This document shows, in pieces, positions 28,601-37,735 of a stretch of 64,000 bases of DNA. The notes beneath the pieces were generated by a model. The model saw only the letters and a program-made list of their open reading frames with translations, made no database searches and was not told the origin of the DNA. How positions within the stretch are numbered: the stretch's first letter is position 1; each line of letters starts with the position of its first letter. The DNA comes from Bacteroidales bacterium (GTDB lineage: Bacteria > Bacteroidota > Bacteroidia > Bacteroidales > P3): contig JAFSPS010000031.1 of NCBI GenBank assembly GCA_017451385.1, forward strand, positions 19,974 to 83,973. The letters are read 5' to 3'. A program made the position numbers and the translations under genes.

Positions 28601-30358
28601 TTCACACTCGACTATCGCAAATTCATAAACAAATACTTCAAGGAAGAGCGTCGAAAACAAATAAACAAAAACATCACGCCTAAGAAATACGACGAAATTT
28701 TTGGCACACTGTCCAGCAAGCAGTTAGACATCATCAACGACAACGAATCCAAATACATAGTGGTTGCTGCCGGTCCGGGCAGCGGCAAGACACGCGTGCT
28801 GGCTCATAAGATGGCATCGCTACTGCTACTCGAAGATGTAAAGCACGAGCAACTGCTGATGCTGACCTTCTCGAGGGCAGCGGCAACAGAGTTCAAAAAA
28901 AGACTCATGAAACTTGTGGGCAATGCGGCTCATTATGTAGATATCAAGACATTCCATGCCTACGCCTTTGACCTGATGGGGCATCAAGGGACGCTCGAAG
29001 AGGCTGGCGACGTGGTGCGCCAGGCCGCCGAGATGATAGAAAGCGGCGAGGTAGAGAATGAAAAAATTGCAAAAAGCGTGCTGGTCATTGACGAAGCGCA
29101 GGACATGAGTGCCGATGATTTCCGCTTGGTGCGCGCCCTCATGCAGCGCAATGAGGATATGCGCGTCATAGCCGTAGGCGACGACGACCAAAACATCTAT
29201 GCCTTCCGCGGCAGCGATTCGGTCCACCTTCGCTCTCTCATAACCGACTACTCCGCCAAAACCTACGAGATGACGGAGAATTATCGCTCTGGCGATAAGA
29301 TTGTGGCTCTCGCCAACGCATTCATCCAGCACATACCCGACAGGCTGAAGTCGCACCCCATAACCGCTGTAACCAGCGAGAGCGGCACCGTGGAGGCTCA
29401 CCCCGACCGCACACTTCTCGCCACCATGCCCCGACAGATTGCACCCAACACGGCATTTCTCACCACCACCAACGAGGATGCTATGAATATTGCCTACCTC
29501 TTGGAGCAGCAAGGCATTCATGCCACCTTCGTGCAGTCCACCAGCGGCTTCAGCTTCATCAACCTCGCCGAAGTGCGCTACTTCGTCAAGCAGCTGCGAA
29601 GGCTCTCCTCGTCAGACACCAATGAGGCCTGCAAAGCCATAGACCGCGACATCTGGAAGCAAGCCAAAGAGCTAACCTGCAAGGCCTATGCCTCAAGCCG
29701 CTTGCTGCCAACCATCAGACGGTTCTGGCAAGACTTTGAACAGGTCAATAAGACATTATATTTCAGCGACCTTCACCAATATTTGCTCGAATCTGGCATA
29801 GATGACTTCATCGACATCGGGAAAACAGCCTTTGTAAGCACCATACACAAAGCCAAAGGACGCGAATTTGACACCGTCTATCTACTACTTGACAAAATGT
29901 ACGGCGACATGAACGCCGATTGGCTACGCACTATATATGTGGGACTGACACGAGCTAAAAGACACCTGCACATCATCGGTGGACAAACGCTCATGGGCAA
30001 CATCATACCCTATCCTTCGCCATCCGCCACCGCAGCACTGACGGACAATCAGTTATTCATAGCATTGGGTATGCGCGATGTATTCCTTGACTACTTTAGA
30101 GACCGCAAAAACATTGTGCTTCGTCTGCGTAGCGGTGATGCCTTGTGCTACAGCAACGGCTACCTCATCAACCAAAACAACGAGTATGTGGCACAACTCT
30201 CTATGGCAAAACTGAAAGAGATAAAACAGTGGGAGGAAAAAGGCTATCGCGTTACAGATGCGACAGTCAGCTATGTGCTGGCATGGCGGCCACGCGACGA
30301 GAAGCATGAAGTTGCCATCTGCCTCGCCAATATGCACCTTGTGAAAGTCATCAAATAG
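25628..30358 (+). CDS. Exonuclease-RecQ-UvrD fusion helicase
   Basis: A 1576-residue multi-enzyme protein. (1) Residues 1-120 resemble a DEDD-type 3'-5' exonuclease: FIDIEV at the very start, HNIIKHDLKFL, then NPLNDAKKAQDLF. (2) A cysteine cluster CGKCNYC lies near residue 224. (3) A RecQ helicase follows: Walker A FPTGGGKS (about 278), DEAH box VIDEAHCFSAWGHDFR (about 378), motif VI QEAGRAGRD (about 572), with winged-helix-like segments after it. (4) A UvrD/Rep-type SF1 helicase follows: GPGSGKT (about 1050), VIDEAQD, GDDDQNIYAFRG, TIHKAKGREFD and VGLTRAKRHL. The TTG at 25628 is the likely start because motif I of the exonuclease begins immediately after it. Its stop abuts the stop of folC with no gap. 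A role in replication-fork or recombination repair is inferred. Confidence 0.9.
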   Translation: MIAFIDIEVSPQSKKITDYGAIRQDGASVHSNNRHDFINLLAGCDTLCGHNIIKHDLKFLQLSDHFSAIDTLYLSPLLFPRKPYHRLLKDDKLQIDELNNPLNDAKKAQDLFYDEVAAWHKLPPRQKEIYASLLEGSEEFCGFLHHVGIGETIEHSLLPQYIIEEYSGRICTNANLAPIIKHYPIELSYALAIIGADDFMSLTPAWVLRTHPKVANVMHHLRNTPCGKCNYCISQLDAQQGLKDFFGYNSYRLFDGKPMQQETVEAALQGKSLLCIFPTGGGKSITFQVPALMAGRNIHGLTVIISPLQSLMKDQVDNLSARGIDKAVTINGLLDPIERADAIRQVEEGTADLLYIAPEMLRSKTIERLLLGRNVTRIVIDEAHCFSAWGHDFRVDYLFIGDFIRSLQEKKQQQQPIAVSCFTATAKQKVITDICDYFKNKLGLALTVFAASTQRQNLHYSVIHSDTDEEKYNYLRQLILGQQCPTIVYVSRTKRTIEISNHLRSDGINALPFNGKMASEEKVKNQNAFMEDKAQVIVATSAFGMGVDKKDVGLVVHYDISDSLENYVQEAGRAGRDPNTDAACYVLYADSDLDKHFILLNQTKLSLSEIQQVWRAIRDLGGNRPTVNCTPLEIARQAGWDNDVLDIETRVKAAIAALENAGYIRRGNNLPHIFATGITVKNMDEARQRLTASALFDSKSREEAARIIRSLISRHATSASDNDMAESRIDYLADMLGMSKETVMRNVNLMRQEGMLADSRDLFAWITKNTIARDLENCLKLEGFVLAHISNETNTLNYKVLNEEAQSSGLKQCTIKRLKRILYFLSLKGYIRKEEHSSTESVTLQLACSSEGASNRLELRKDICLFIVQTLTQQRNIEDGKAIAFSQVELLNTFNQTHLMFGNPATLADIEEALLYLTKNELIKIDGGFLVSYNSMQIERLADRSKRYGKEQYRTLDEFYKQRIQQIHIVGEYANLMVRDYDAAIQYVNDYFTLDYRKFINKYFKEERRKQINKNITPKKYDEIFGTLSSKQLDIINDNESKYIVVAAGPGSGKTRVLAHKMASLLLLEDVKHEQLLMLTFSRAAATEFKKRLMKLVGNAAHYVDIKTFHAYAFDLMGHQGTLEEAGDVVRQAAEMIESGEVENEKIAKSVLVIDEAQDMSADDFRLVRALMQRNEDMRVIAVGDDDQNIYAFRGSDSVHLRSLITDYSAKTYEMTENYRSGDKIVALANAFIQHIPDRLKSHPITAVTSESGTVEAHPDRTLLATMPRQIAPNTAFLTTTNEDAMNIAYLLEQQGIHATFVQSTSGFSFINLAEVRYFVKQLRRLSSSDTNEACKAIDRDIWKQAKELTCKAYASSRLLPTIRRFWQDFEQVNKTLYFSDLHQYLLESGIDDFIDIGKTAFVSTIHKAKGREFDTVYLLLDKMYGDMNADWLRTIYVGLTRAKRHLHIIGGQTLMGNIIPYPSPSATAALTDNQLFIALGMRDVFLDYFRDRKNIVLRLRSGDALCYSNGYLINQNNEYVAQLSMAKLKEIKQWEEKGYRVTDATVSYVLAWRPRDEKHEVAICLANMHLVKVIK

Positions 30359-31660
30359 CTATATTCTTCCCCGCAGTGCATCCGCCACAAGGAAGATGCT
30401 CCCCGTGATAAGCACCATGTCGGTGGGCTCACTATGTGCGAGGGCATGAGCAAGGGCTTCATCAACCGTAGCGAAATGCGGTCCCATCATGCCCATAGCC
30501 TCAGCTGCGGCAGCAAGCTGGTCTGCAGCAAGTGCGCGAGGCACCGAGGGCTGCGTGTAAATATAGTCGGCTTCGTGCGGCAGCATACGGAGGATGGCTG
30601 CATAATCCTTGTCGTTTACGCACCCATAGATTATATGCAGACGGCTGTAGTTCAGCTGCGAAAGTTTCTGCAGCATAGCTCGCACGCCATCGGCATTATG
30701 CGCCGTTTCGCATACTACAAGAGGTTCATGCCCTATCACCTCCCAACGTCCGTGCAGTCCGGTATTGCGTTTGACGTTGGCCACACCACGGCGAACCGCA
30801 TCATCGTCAAGACGGTCGTAGTCCAGCAAGTAGAGCATTTCCACCACTTGAAAGAATGTGGCGAGGTTGTGCAGCTGATAGCTGCCTGCCAGCGGACACC
30901 GCCAGCCGGCATAGAGCTTGACGCCGTCGCGAAGCACGCTGAAATGCAACTCATCAGCATCAGCACCGTTATCAATAATAGTGAAATGACTGTCAGCAAA
31001 GACCATTGGAGCCTCTTGCTCGGCAGCACGAGCCTCGAAGACAGGCTTGGTCTCGCTGTTGGTCTCGCCCACCACTACAGGTACACCATATTTGATGATG
31101 CCAGCCTTCTCTGCCGCAATCTTAGGCAGCGTGTCACCGAGAAACTGCGTGTGGTCAAGCCCTATGTTGGTAATGACCGATAGGCATGCCGCTACCACAT
31201 TGGTAGAATCGAGCCTGCCGCCCATACCCACCTCCACGACAGCCACATCAACCTGCTGACGGGCAAAATAGTCGAAAGCAAGACCTACCGTCATCTCGAA
31301 GAACGACAGTTGCTCGTGCTGCATGAAACGCTGATGCTGCGCCACGAAACGCGTCACCTCGTCTTCTGGTATCATCTGCCCATTGATGCGTATGCGCTCG
31401 CGGAAATCAATAAGGTGGGGCGAGGTATATAGCCCCACACGGTAACCAGCCTCCTGCAAGGCTGATGCCGTCAAGTGACTGACGGAACCCTTGCCGTTGG
31501 TGCCTGCGATGTGGATGCTCGGGAACTGCCGCTCTGGATGGCCAAGATATGTCATCAGATGCTCGGTTGAGGTGAGGTCTGCCTTATAGGCAGCCTTGCC
31601 GATGCGGTGATACATCGGCAAGGAGGAAAACATGAAATCTAAAGTCTCTTGATAGGTCAT
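30359..31660 (-). CDS. folC: Folylpolyglutamate synthase / dihydrofolate synthase
   Basis: A 433-residue Mur-ligase-like enzyme that adds glutamate to dihydropteroate and folates. The P-loop AGTNGKGSVSHL lies near residue 53-64, VAVVEVGMGGRLDSTN is the second signature, and NIGLDHTQFLGDTLPKIAAEKAGIIK is the third, split at the usual turn. HGRWEV and AHNADG sit in the C-terminal glutamate-ligase domain. The ATG overlaps the stop of the upstream outer-membrane protein gene by 4 bases (ATGA), indicating translational coupling. Confidence 0.95.
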   Translation of the reverse strand: MTYQETLDFMFSSLPMYHRIGKAAYKADLTSTEHLMTYLGHPERQFPSIHIAGTNGKGSVSHLTASALQEAGYRVGLYTSPHLIDFRERIRINGQMIPEDEVTRFVAQHQRFMQHEQLSFFEMTVGLAFDYFARQQVDVAVVEVGMGGRLDSTNVVAACLSVITNIGLDHTQFLGDTLPKIAAEKAGIIKYGVPVVVGETNSETKPVFEARAAEQEAPMVFADSHFTIIDNGADADELHFSVLRDGVKLYAGWRCPLAGSYQLHNLATFFQVVEMLYLLDYDRLDDDAVRRGVANVKRNTGLHGRWEVIGHEPLVVCETAHNADGVRAMLQKLSQLNYSRLHIIYGCVNDKDYAAILRMLPHEADYIYTQPSVPRALAADQLAAAAEAMGMMGPHFATVDEALAHALAHSEPTDMVLITGSIFLVADALRGRI

Positions 31661-33459
31661 TTGCCGTGAGGAATAGTGAAAGTTAGGCCGAGAGTGAATA
31701 GTCCGCGATGCGAGGGATAGTTATGCCAATACATGTAACGCTGGAACAGCAGATTATCGAAGCGCAAGAAAGCGCTAAGAAAGCGGTTGTGGCGATATTC
31801 CAGCTCTATATCGAGAGCAGGCCGCAGAGGTATCTCGGTTGTGGTATATTCTTTGTTCACACTGTCATACTCGTAGTCACCATTCATAGGACCAATCAGC
31901 ATGAAACGTGCGTGGAAAAGCCATCGGTCGTTGTGGTTGAAGTCAACGTTCAGATGCAGGTCGTATGGAATGTCATAGAGGTCTGGCACACTGTCGCTTT
32001 CGTCCATAAATATAAAATTATACATACCGCCGAGCGAGATGGCTATACGCTCGTCATTGACAAAATTGATATCGCCAGATATTTGCAATTGGTTTTCTTT
32101 CTTTAGATATGTGCGAAACACATTGCCGAGCTGATAGTCGCGATTGCGAATAAAGGATATAACATTGTCATATCGCAGATATGTTGCACGCAGATTGAGG
32201 TTAAGGCGTTTACTAAAGTTGTAGCGTATGCCGCCGTAGAAATCCATATTACGCTCGGCACTCACCTCAGCCCCGGGCATGATGTAGGGATTGACGAGGC
32301 GCAGCTCGTTCCATGACATCGCCTTGCAGACTCCCTCTGCGCCAATTACGATGCCGAGGTCATTGTTGAGAAAACTACGCTCCAGCCTTACATCCGGGAA
32401 CAGATATGTCTTCAGATCCTCTTGCGAATAGCCATCCAGAGCCACATGAACGCCAGCGTGAACATTGAATCCAATCAATTCCGTCTCCAAATAAGGGTTG
32501 ATATTATAGAGCGCATGGGCTTTATGTATCAGCATGGTAGGGTCTGCAACGCCATTGTGGCCAAGCGGATAGCTTATGCTGTCTATATTGTGCGAATAGC
32601 CATCCACCATGCCACGCAATGCAACAAGCAGATTGCGGCTGCGCGAAAGGTCAAAGTTATAACCAACCATAGCGGAAGCACCAAAATTGAACTCGTTTTG
32701 ACCGTAGCCAGCCATGAGGTCTGCCAGACGAAGTGCCACATCATAGCGGAAAGGCGCCGTAGGCTTAACATTGGAGAGTCCAACGTTCCAGCGAAGGTAG
32801 CTGTAGGAGGCTTTGTAGTCGGCAGTCTCAATATTGTCGCGTAGCATCCCCTTAGCAGCAAGGACACTGTCGGTGAAACCATAGTAGAGGTTATAGTCGT
32901 TTTGGAACGAGATGTCACTGTTTAACTGCATACTCTCGTTGATTACAGCCTTGCCGAACAAGGCCACATCGGTAAGCGAATAGTGCGCTGGACCATAGTA
33001 CTCGGCAGGCGTATCGCTGTCGCCGAGTGTCCCCCATGAAGAACGATGATTGACGCTGAATCCATAGCTATACTGCCGCGAAGTAGTCGAGGTGAGGTAG
33101 GCATCCAACAATGGTGACCATTTGTTGCCCAACCCGATACGAAAATAGTTGTTGTATAGGCGTGTGCGAGGTTCGCTGACCACACGGGCTGCCTTGAAAC
33201 GACTGGGGGCATAGACCGAGGTGAGACGGTAAGGCTCTATGGAGTAGTCAAACTTATGTGTCATCCGCATGGCGGTATCCATGAGATGTGGAGCCACGTT
33301 GATTTTGTCGAACATGTCGATGACAGGATTAAAGCTGCCCTTGATGATGACATTTTCGTTATAGGTAGAACTGTCCACTTGTGCCATTACGGGTGTACGA
33401 ACAGCGGCTACAAATGCCACAGTCATTACTACCCCTATATAAAGACGACTTTTTTTCAT
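31657..33459 (-). CDS. TonB-dependent-receptor-like outer-membrane barrel, no plug
   Basis: A 600-residue secreted protein. The signal peptide (MKKSRLYIGVVMTVAFVAAV) ends after VMAQ. It is followed by a conserved-looking lead-in ENVIIKGSFNPVIDMFDKIN and then a long run of amphipathic strands: NYFRIGLGNKWSPLLDAYL, YSYGFSVNHRSSWG and many more, ending in HRGLFTLGLTFTIPHGK. The amount of strand would fill a large barrel, as in TonB-dependent receptors, but no plug domain precedes it. Its gene follows the TPR gene on the same strand (131-base gap) and overlaps folC. The pairing suggests a joint envelope role; the ligand is unknown. Confidence 0.75.
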   Translation of the reverse strand: MKKSRLYIGVVMTVAFVAAVRTPVMAQVDSSTYNENVIIKGSFNPVIDMFDKINVAPHLMDTAMRMTHKFDYSIEPYRLTSVYAPSRFKAARVVSEPRTRLYNNYFRIGLGNKWSPLLDAYLTSTTSRQYSYGFSVNHRSSWGTLGDSDTPAEYYGPAHYSLTDVALFGKAVINESMQLNSDISFQNDYNLYYGFTDSVLAAKGMLRDNIETADYKASYSYLRWNVGLSNVKPTAPFRYDVALRLADLMAGYGQNEFNFGASAMVGYNFDLSRSRNLLVALRGMVDGYSHNIDSISYPLGHNGVADPTMLIHKAHALYNINPYLETELIGFNVHAGVHVALDGYSQEDLKTYLFPDVRLERSFLNNDLGIVIGAEGVCKAMSWNELRLVNPYIMPGAEVSAERNMDFYGGIRYNFSKRLNLNLRATYLRYDNVISFIRNRDYQLGNVFRTYLKKENQLQISGDINFVNDERIAISLGGMYNFIFMDESDSVPDLYDIPYDLHLNVDFNHNDRWLFHARFMLIGPMNGDYEYDSVNKEYTTTEIPLRPALDIELEYRHNRFLSAFLRFDNLLFQRYMYWHNYPSHRGLFTLGLTFTIPHGK

Positions 33460-33590
33460 ATTTACAGCGAAATTATGTGTGTGCCAATTCTGGGTGGTTG
33501 CTGACCACATCCCTCTTCAAGCACTTGTTTTTTTTACTCAATTGTCATTCTAATGGTGTTCTATCACCGGTTAAACACTATTTGAATATG

Positions 33591-36500
33591 CTACTCGTCA
33601 ATATCAATTATCATCTCCGGTTCCTCTTCTTGATGGTCGGCAGCTTCGGAGTCTATGATTTCTTGCAGATTGCGTTTAGCCTGTTCTCTGAGGTCGTCGC
33701 CATCGTAGTTGTCTATGATGCTTTGTAGCGTTTGTTTGGCCTGCAAATTGTTGTGATGCACCTTGTAGTAGATGTCAGCCCAGAGGATGAATGTCTTGGC
33801 AAGCCAGTAGTCGCTCGATGCAACTTCCACATATTCGTTAATCTCTTTCTCTGCCATCAACACGTTGTCAGCATTATAGAAAGCCACAATACGGCTGTAG
33901 CAGGCCTCGCCGCTGTACTCTCCGTTTGCCGATGTCATCAGAGGCTCGTAGCGGTTTAGTATTTGTTGTATGTCGCGTTTTTTGTAACTCACGCGTGCCA
34001 TGCTGATGAGGGCTTCCTCACGCTGCTCCGTAGTGATATGCTCGTCTTTCAGCAATGCCTCGGCGGAAGCCTCTATCGCCTCATTCTTGTCAAGGCGGAC
34101 ATTGCTGCGCAACCTGCCCAATAGGCCTACAACCCTATTCGCATCATTCTCCGACCGCTCTGCCAGCAACGCATATAGACTATCGGCAAGCATATAGTCT
34201 GTCTGGTCGTATGCTATGCCGGCGGCATTATACAGCGACTCCTCGCTATACTTGCCGTTAGCTCCCGCCACAACCATCAGGTAGTAGGGCAACGCCTTGT
34301 CATCCTGCCCAAGACGATGATAGCTGTCGGCAGCATAGTAGCTGGCCTTCTGCGAGAAGAGACCATTGGGATATTTATGCAAATAGGCGGCAAGGGCGCC
34401 GGAAGCGCTGGCATAGTCGCCAGACATATAGCGGTCCTCGGCGGCAAGATATATGGTACTGTCTTTCTCAATGTCAGACACCGACACATGAGCCACTTTC
34501 TTGATGTAGGCGAAATAGTCGTCCACACGGTTTTGTTCTATATATATGTTTTTCACGCTGCCCATGGCGTAGCGAGCCTCGTCGGTCTCCGGATACTGAC
34601 GCAGCACGCGGTCGAACACTGCGAGGGCGGCGCTGTCGTTTTTCGCATTGTAGTAGATAATGCCAATATTAAGCAAGGCATCCTTAGCACGCACATTCTT
34701 GGGATAGAGCTGCAGGTACTGCTCATACTTCTGCATAGCCATATCGTTCTTGTCCAGCTTCAAGTAGGTGTCTGCCATTTCCATGAGCGCCTTGGGTCGT
34801 AGCGTTGATTTATTATAGGTGTCAAACAGCTGCTGCAGATAGCGGAACTTGTTGTCGTCATCGCCCTTGGCACCATAGGCGAGGGCTTTCTGCATCATGG
34901 CATAGTCGGCATCGGCATCTTTCAGCTCTATGACGTGGTCGTAAAGCATTATAGCATCACTATAATGGCGCATGACGTAGCGGCAGTCGCCCATGCGGTT
35001 ATAGGTGTCGCACATCTGATGCTTGTCCATGCCTGCCTTATCGCCGCCATCAGCTATCTTCCGGAAGTATTTATAGGCCTCGTCATAACGCTTTTCCTCC
35101 ATACATAGGTAGCCCATGGTGTAAAGTCCCTGATAGTAATAGTGAGACTTGGCGGCATTGCTACTGAGCAGGAAACGGTCAATAGACTTCAGGGCTTGCG
35201 CCTTGTTGCCGAGCCTGTACTGCGCCTCGCCATAGAGGTAGTAGGCATCCGAACTCACCTTGACATCGGCATTCACCTCGCCAGCTTTTTTCAAGCGCAT
35301 TGAGGCATCCTCCATGCGTCCCTTGTTGAACAGCTCCACGCCATAGTTGAGCAATGCCCGCTGATAGGCTTGGTTGAGCGACATGTTGCGGTTGTCAATC
35401 TTCTCCAGCATGGCTATAGCATCCTTGTAGTTGTTGGTGGTGAGATAGAGCGAAGCAATAATCTCTTGCACCTCGGCACGATGCTTGGTGGCAGGGTAGC
35501 GTTTCAGATAGTCTTGAAACGAGTGTATAGACTCATTATAGGGGTTCTTGTTGAGCTCGCACGACAGTTTGGCATAGCATAACAAAGCCTCCTCCTGAAT
35601 GCTCTTGTTATAATCCATCTTGCTCGACTGCAAGAACATGCTGCGTGCCTCATCCTTACGCTGCTGCTTCAGATATATGTCGCCGAGAGCGTAGAGAGCA
35701 TTCTGTGCCACGCTGTCGTCACATGCAGTCTTTTTCTGCAGGTAGAAGGCTGCGGAGTCGAGCTGCCCGAGTTTGTAGTAGCTGTAACCCATGGGGTAGA
35801 AGTTATCCTGCGGTGTGCAGGCCTGACGCGACGGCGCTACTGTGCTGGCAAGCGACTTATCGCTATCGTCGGCAGACGGCCCTGCCGCAGCTTTGTGGTA
35901 ATATTTCAAGGCATCGGAATATGCCCCCTGACCGAAATATATGTCAGCAACCATCTGGGCAATCTCATAGGCTTTATAGGTGTCTGGATTGTCAAGCATG
36001 GCGGGAGCCATTGCCAGCACCTCTTCATGGCGCCCCGTATAGTAGTAGATGCGTATGATGTAGTTGGGCACAAGATGAGCAAAATTCTTCTCTTCCTTGA
36101 GTTTCTCAAAGTGCTTCAAAGCTATATCATAGGCTCCGTCGTCATATTTCAGGTGGGCATAGTAGTAGAGCGACGCTGTGCTATAGCGCGACTTGCCCCC
36201 CATCTCCTGCTTGAAGCAGCTCTCGGCATCCTTCTTCTTGTCGTCAAGCAGGTAGCAGTAGCCCATTCGGAAATTATACTCTCCACGCGTGCCATACTCA
36301 AGCTCATTAGGCTTCACCTTCTTGTACTGTGCCAAGGCCTTATCATACTTGTTACGCGAATAGTAGAAGTTGCCCATATAAAAGCGTGCCATATTGCAGT
36401 GCGCACTCGAGGCATGGCTGCCGAGGAAGTCGTCGAGCCGTGCCACGGCATCGTCATTGTTGAGCTTCACAGCACAGACGGCGGCATAATATTCCGCATC

Positions 36501-36683
36501 ATCCGATGCCTCTATCCTATCAAACAAATGCTGGGCGGCAGCATACTTCTCCTTTACATAAAGGTCCATAGCTTGGTCATACAAGGCCGACTGACGCATT
36601 TCGGGAGTCTGCTTCTGCGCTACAGCCACACAGGCATAGACGCATGCAAACAGCATAACAACATAACTAACAAAACGTTGCAT
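33591..36683 (-). CDS. Large secreted tetratricopeptide-repeat protein
   Basis: A 1030-residue periplasmic protein. The signal peptide (MQRFVSYVVMLFACVYACVA) is cleaved near VAQKQ. The remainder is almost entirely TPR or Sel1/YbgF-like helical repeats, for example FYMGNFYYSRNKYDKALAQY, FRMGYCYLLDDKKKDAESCF, MGYLCMEEKRYDEAYKYF and MEMADTYLKLDKNDMAMQKY. The C-terminal 30 residues are strongly acidic (SEAADHQEEEPEMIIDIDE). Such proteins scaffold multi-protein envelope assemblies. With the downstream barrel gene it forms a pair that I recall as widely conserved in Bacteroidetes but functionally uncharacterised. Confidence 0.85.
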   Translation of the reverse strand: MQRFVSYVVMLFACVYACVAVAQKQTPEMRQSALYDQAMDLYVKEKYAAAQHLFDRIEASDDAEYYAAVCAVKLNNDDAVARLDDFLGSHASSAHCNMARFYMGNFYYSRNKYDKALAQYKKVKPNELEYGTRGEYNFRMGYCYLLDDKKKDAESCFKQEMGGKSRYSTASLYYYAHLKYDDGAYDIALKHFEKLKEEKNFAHLVPNYIIRIYYYTGRHEEVLAMAPAMLDNPDTYKAYEIAQMVADIYFGQGAYSDALKYYHKAAAGPSADDSDKSLASTVAPSRQACTPQDNFYPMGYSYYKLGQLDSAAFYLQKKTACDDSVAQNALYALGDIYLKQQRKDEARSMFLQSSKMDYNKSIQEEALLCYAKLSCELNKNPYNESIHSFQDYLKRYPATKHRAEVQEIIASLYLTTNNYKDAIAMLEKIDNRNMSLNQAYQRALLNYGVELFNKGRMEDASMRLKKAGEVNADVKVSSDAYYLYGEAQYRLGNKAQALKSIDRFLLSSNAAKSHYYYQGLYTMGYLCMEEKRYDEAYKYFRKIADGGDKAGMDKHQMCDTYNRMGDCRYVMRHYSDAIMLYDHVIELKDADADYAMMQKALAYGAKGDDDNKFRYLQQLFDTYNKSTLRPKALMEMADTYLKLDKNDMAMQKYEQYLQLYPKNVRAKDALLNIGIIYYNAKNDSAALAVFDRVLRQYPETDEARYAMGSVKNIYIEQNRVDDYFAYIKKVAHVSVSDIEKDSTIYLAAEDRYMSGDYASASGALAAYLHKYPNGLFSQKASYYAADSYHRLGQDDKALPYYLMVVAGANGKYSEESLYNAAGIAYDQTDYMLADSLYALLAERSENDANRVVGLLGRLRSNVRLDKNEAIEASAEALLKDEHITTEQREEALISMARVSYKKRDIQQILNRYEPLMTSANGEYSGEACYSRIVAFYNADNVLMAEKEINEYVEVASSDYWLAKTFILWADIYYKVHHNNLQAKQTLQSIIDNYDGDDLREQAKRNLQEIIDSEAADHQEEEPEMIIDIDE

Positions 36684-36709
36684 ACTATCTTTTTTAATAC
36701 AAATCGTTT

Positions 36710-36717
36710 CAAAAGTA
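36710..36717 (-). promoter_or_regulatory. -7 element for the TPR-barrel-folC unit
   Basis: On the minus strand TACTTTTG, a perfect TAnnTTTG, 26 bases upstream of the TPR start codon. The -33 position is only loosely matched. Confidence 0.55.
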
Positions 36718-36777
36718 GCGAAAAAGCCACGTTTCTACAACCATACTTTCAACGAGTTACAAACAAATGAGTGTCAA

Positions 36778-37722
36778 TTAAGGACAATCCACATAGATAG
36801 GCAGGTGGTCGCTGATGCCGCCATGATAACGCGGACCTCTGTATGTGCGATATGGCTGCTGCCTCAGATGCATGTCGGTAGGTTCCAACAGGAAGTCAGC
36901 CTCAAAAATATCGGCATGACACCGCCACGCACTCTCGCCACATACAGCCACTGCATGGTCCAACCGCTGCCATACACCACGAAAGACATAGGTGCCACGA
37001 TGGGGCGCAACGCTGTCCATTAGCGAGCAGAAGCGCGGCGACGGCAGCATCTCTCCCACCTCATCGCTCGTAGCGTTGAAATCGCCCATTGCCACCACCA
37101 AGGCCGCCGGATGCCTCTCGGCAACAGAATCCATAGCACGCGACAAACAGCCTGCCACAATCTGCCGCTTTCCCTCCGACCGCTCACCACTACGACGCGA
37201 CGGCAGATGGCACACAAAACAATAGACCGTATCGCCTCCGGGCAGACAGAACGAAACCATCAGTATATCACGCGTGAAAAAGCCTTTGCTGCTGTCCGAC
37301 ACCGAGAAGTACTTGTTCTCCAACAACTGTACCAGCCCTTTACGATAGAGCAACGCACAGTCTATGCCTCGTCGGTCGGGCGAGTCACGGTGCACCACCT
37401 CGTAGCCTCCCATTGCCATCAGCGTGCTGCGACACAAGTCGTCCAGCACCCATCGGTTCTCCACCTCCGCCAGCCCCACGACCGCAGGCATCCCCATAGC
37501 CACCAGCGTTTTGGCTATTGCATCGCGCTTAGCGTTGTAGCGCTGCCTCGTCCAGTGGTAGCTACCCGTAGGCGTGAAGCCGTCATCGTTAGTCAGCGTG
37601 TCGTTGCGTGTGTCAAAATAGTTCTCAACATTCCAGAAAGCTATGCGCGTCTGGCCATTGACAAGCGACGACACCATAATACAAACTATCAAGACGAGAG
37701 GCCTGCACAACGAGAGCAGCAT
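36778..37722 (-). CDS. Secreted endonuclease/exonuclease/phosphatase-fold protein
   Basis: A 314-residue protein with an N-terminal signal peptide (MLLSLCRPLVLIVCIMVSSLV, cleavage near NGQ). The EEP fold signature follows: IAFWNVENYFDTRND (metal-binding Asn, then Glu in VGLAEVENRWVL), VAMGDFNATSDEVG and the closing GGISDHLPIYVDC with the catalytic Asp-His. It could be a DNase, phosphodiesterase or sphingomyelinase-like enzyme; export suggests a nutritional nuclease or phosphatase role. The start at 37722 lies 13 bases after the upstream stop, with a purine-rich GGGAGAG in between. Longer in-frame starts would overlap the preceding gene and lose the signal peptide. Confidence 0.85.
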   Translation of the reverse strand: MLLSLCRPLVLIVCIMVSSLVNGQTRIAFWNVENYFDTRNDTLTNDDGFTPTGSYHWTRQRYNAKRDAIAKTLVAMGMPAVVGLAEVENRWVLDDLCRSTLMAMGGYEVVHRDSPDRRGIDCALLYRKGLVQLLENKYFSVSDSSKGFFTRDILMVSFCLPGGDTVYCFVCHLPSRRSGERSEGKRQIVAGCLSRAMDSVAERHPAALVVAMGDFNATSDEVGEMLPSPRFCSLMDSVAPHRGTYVFRGVWQRLDHAVAVCGESAWRCHADIFEADFLLEPTDMHLRQQPYRTYRGPRYHGGISDHLPIYVDCP

Positions 37723-37735
37723 TCCAATCTCTCCC

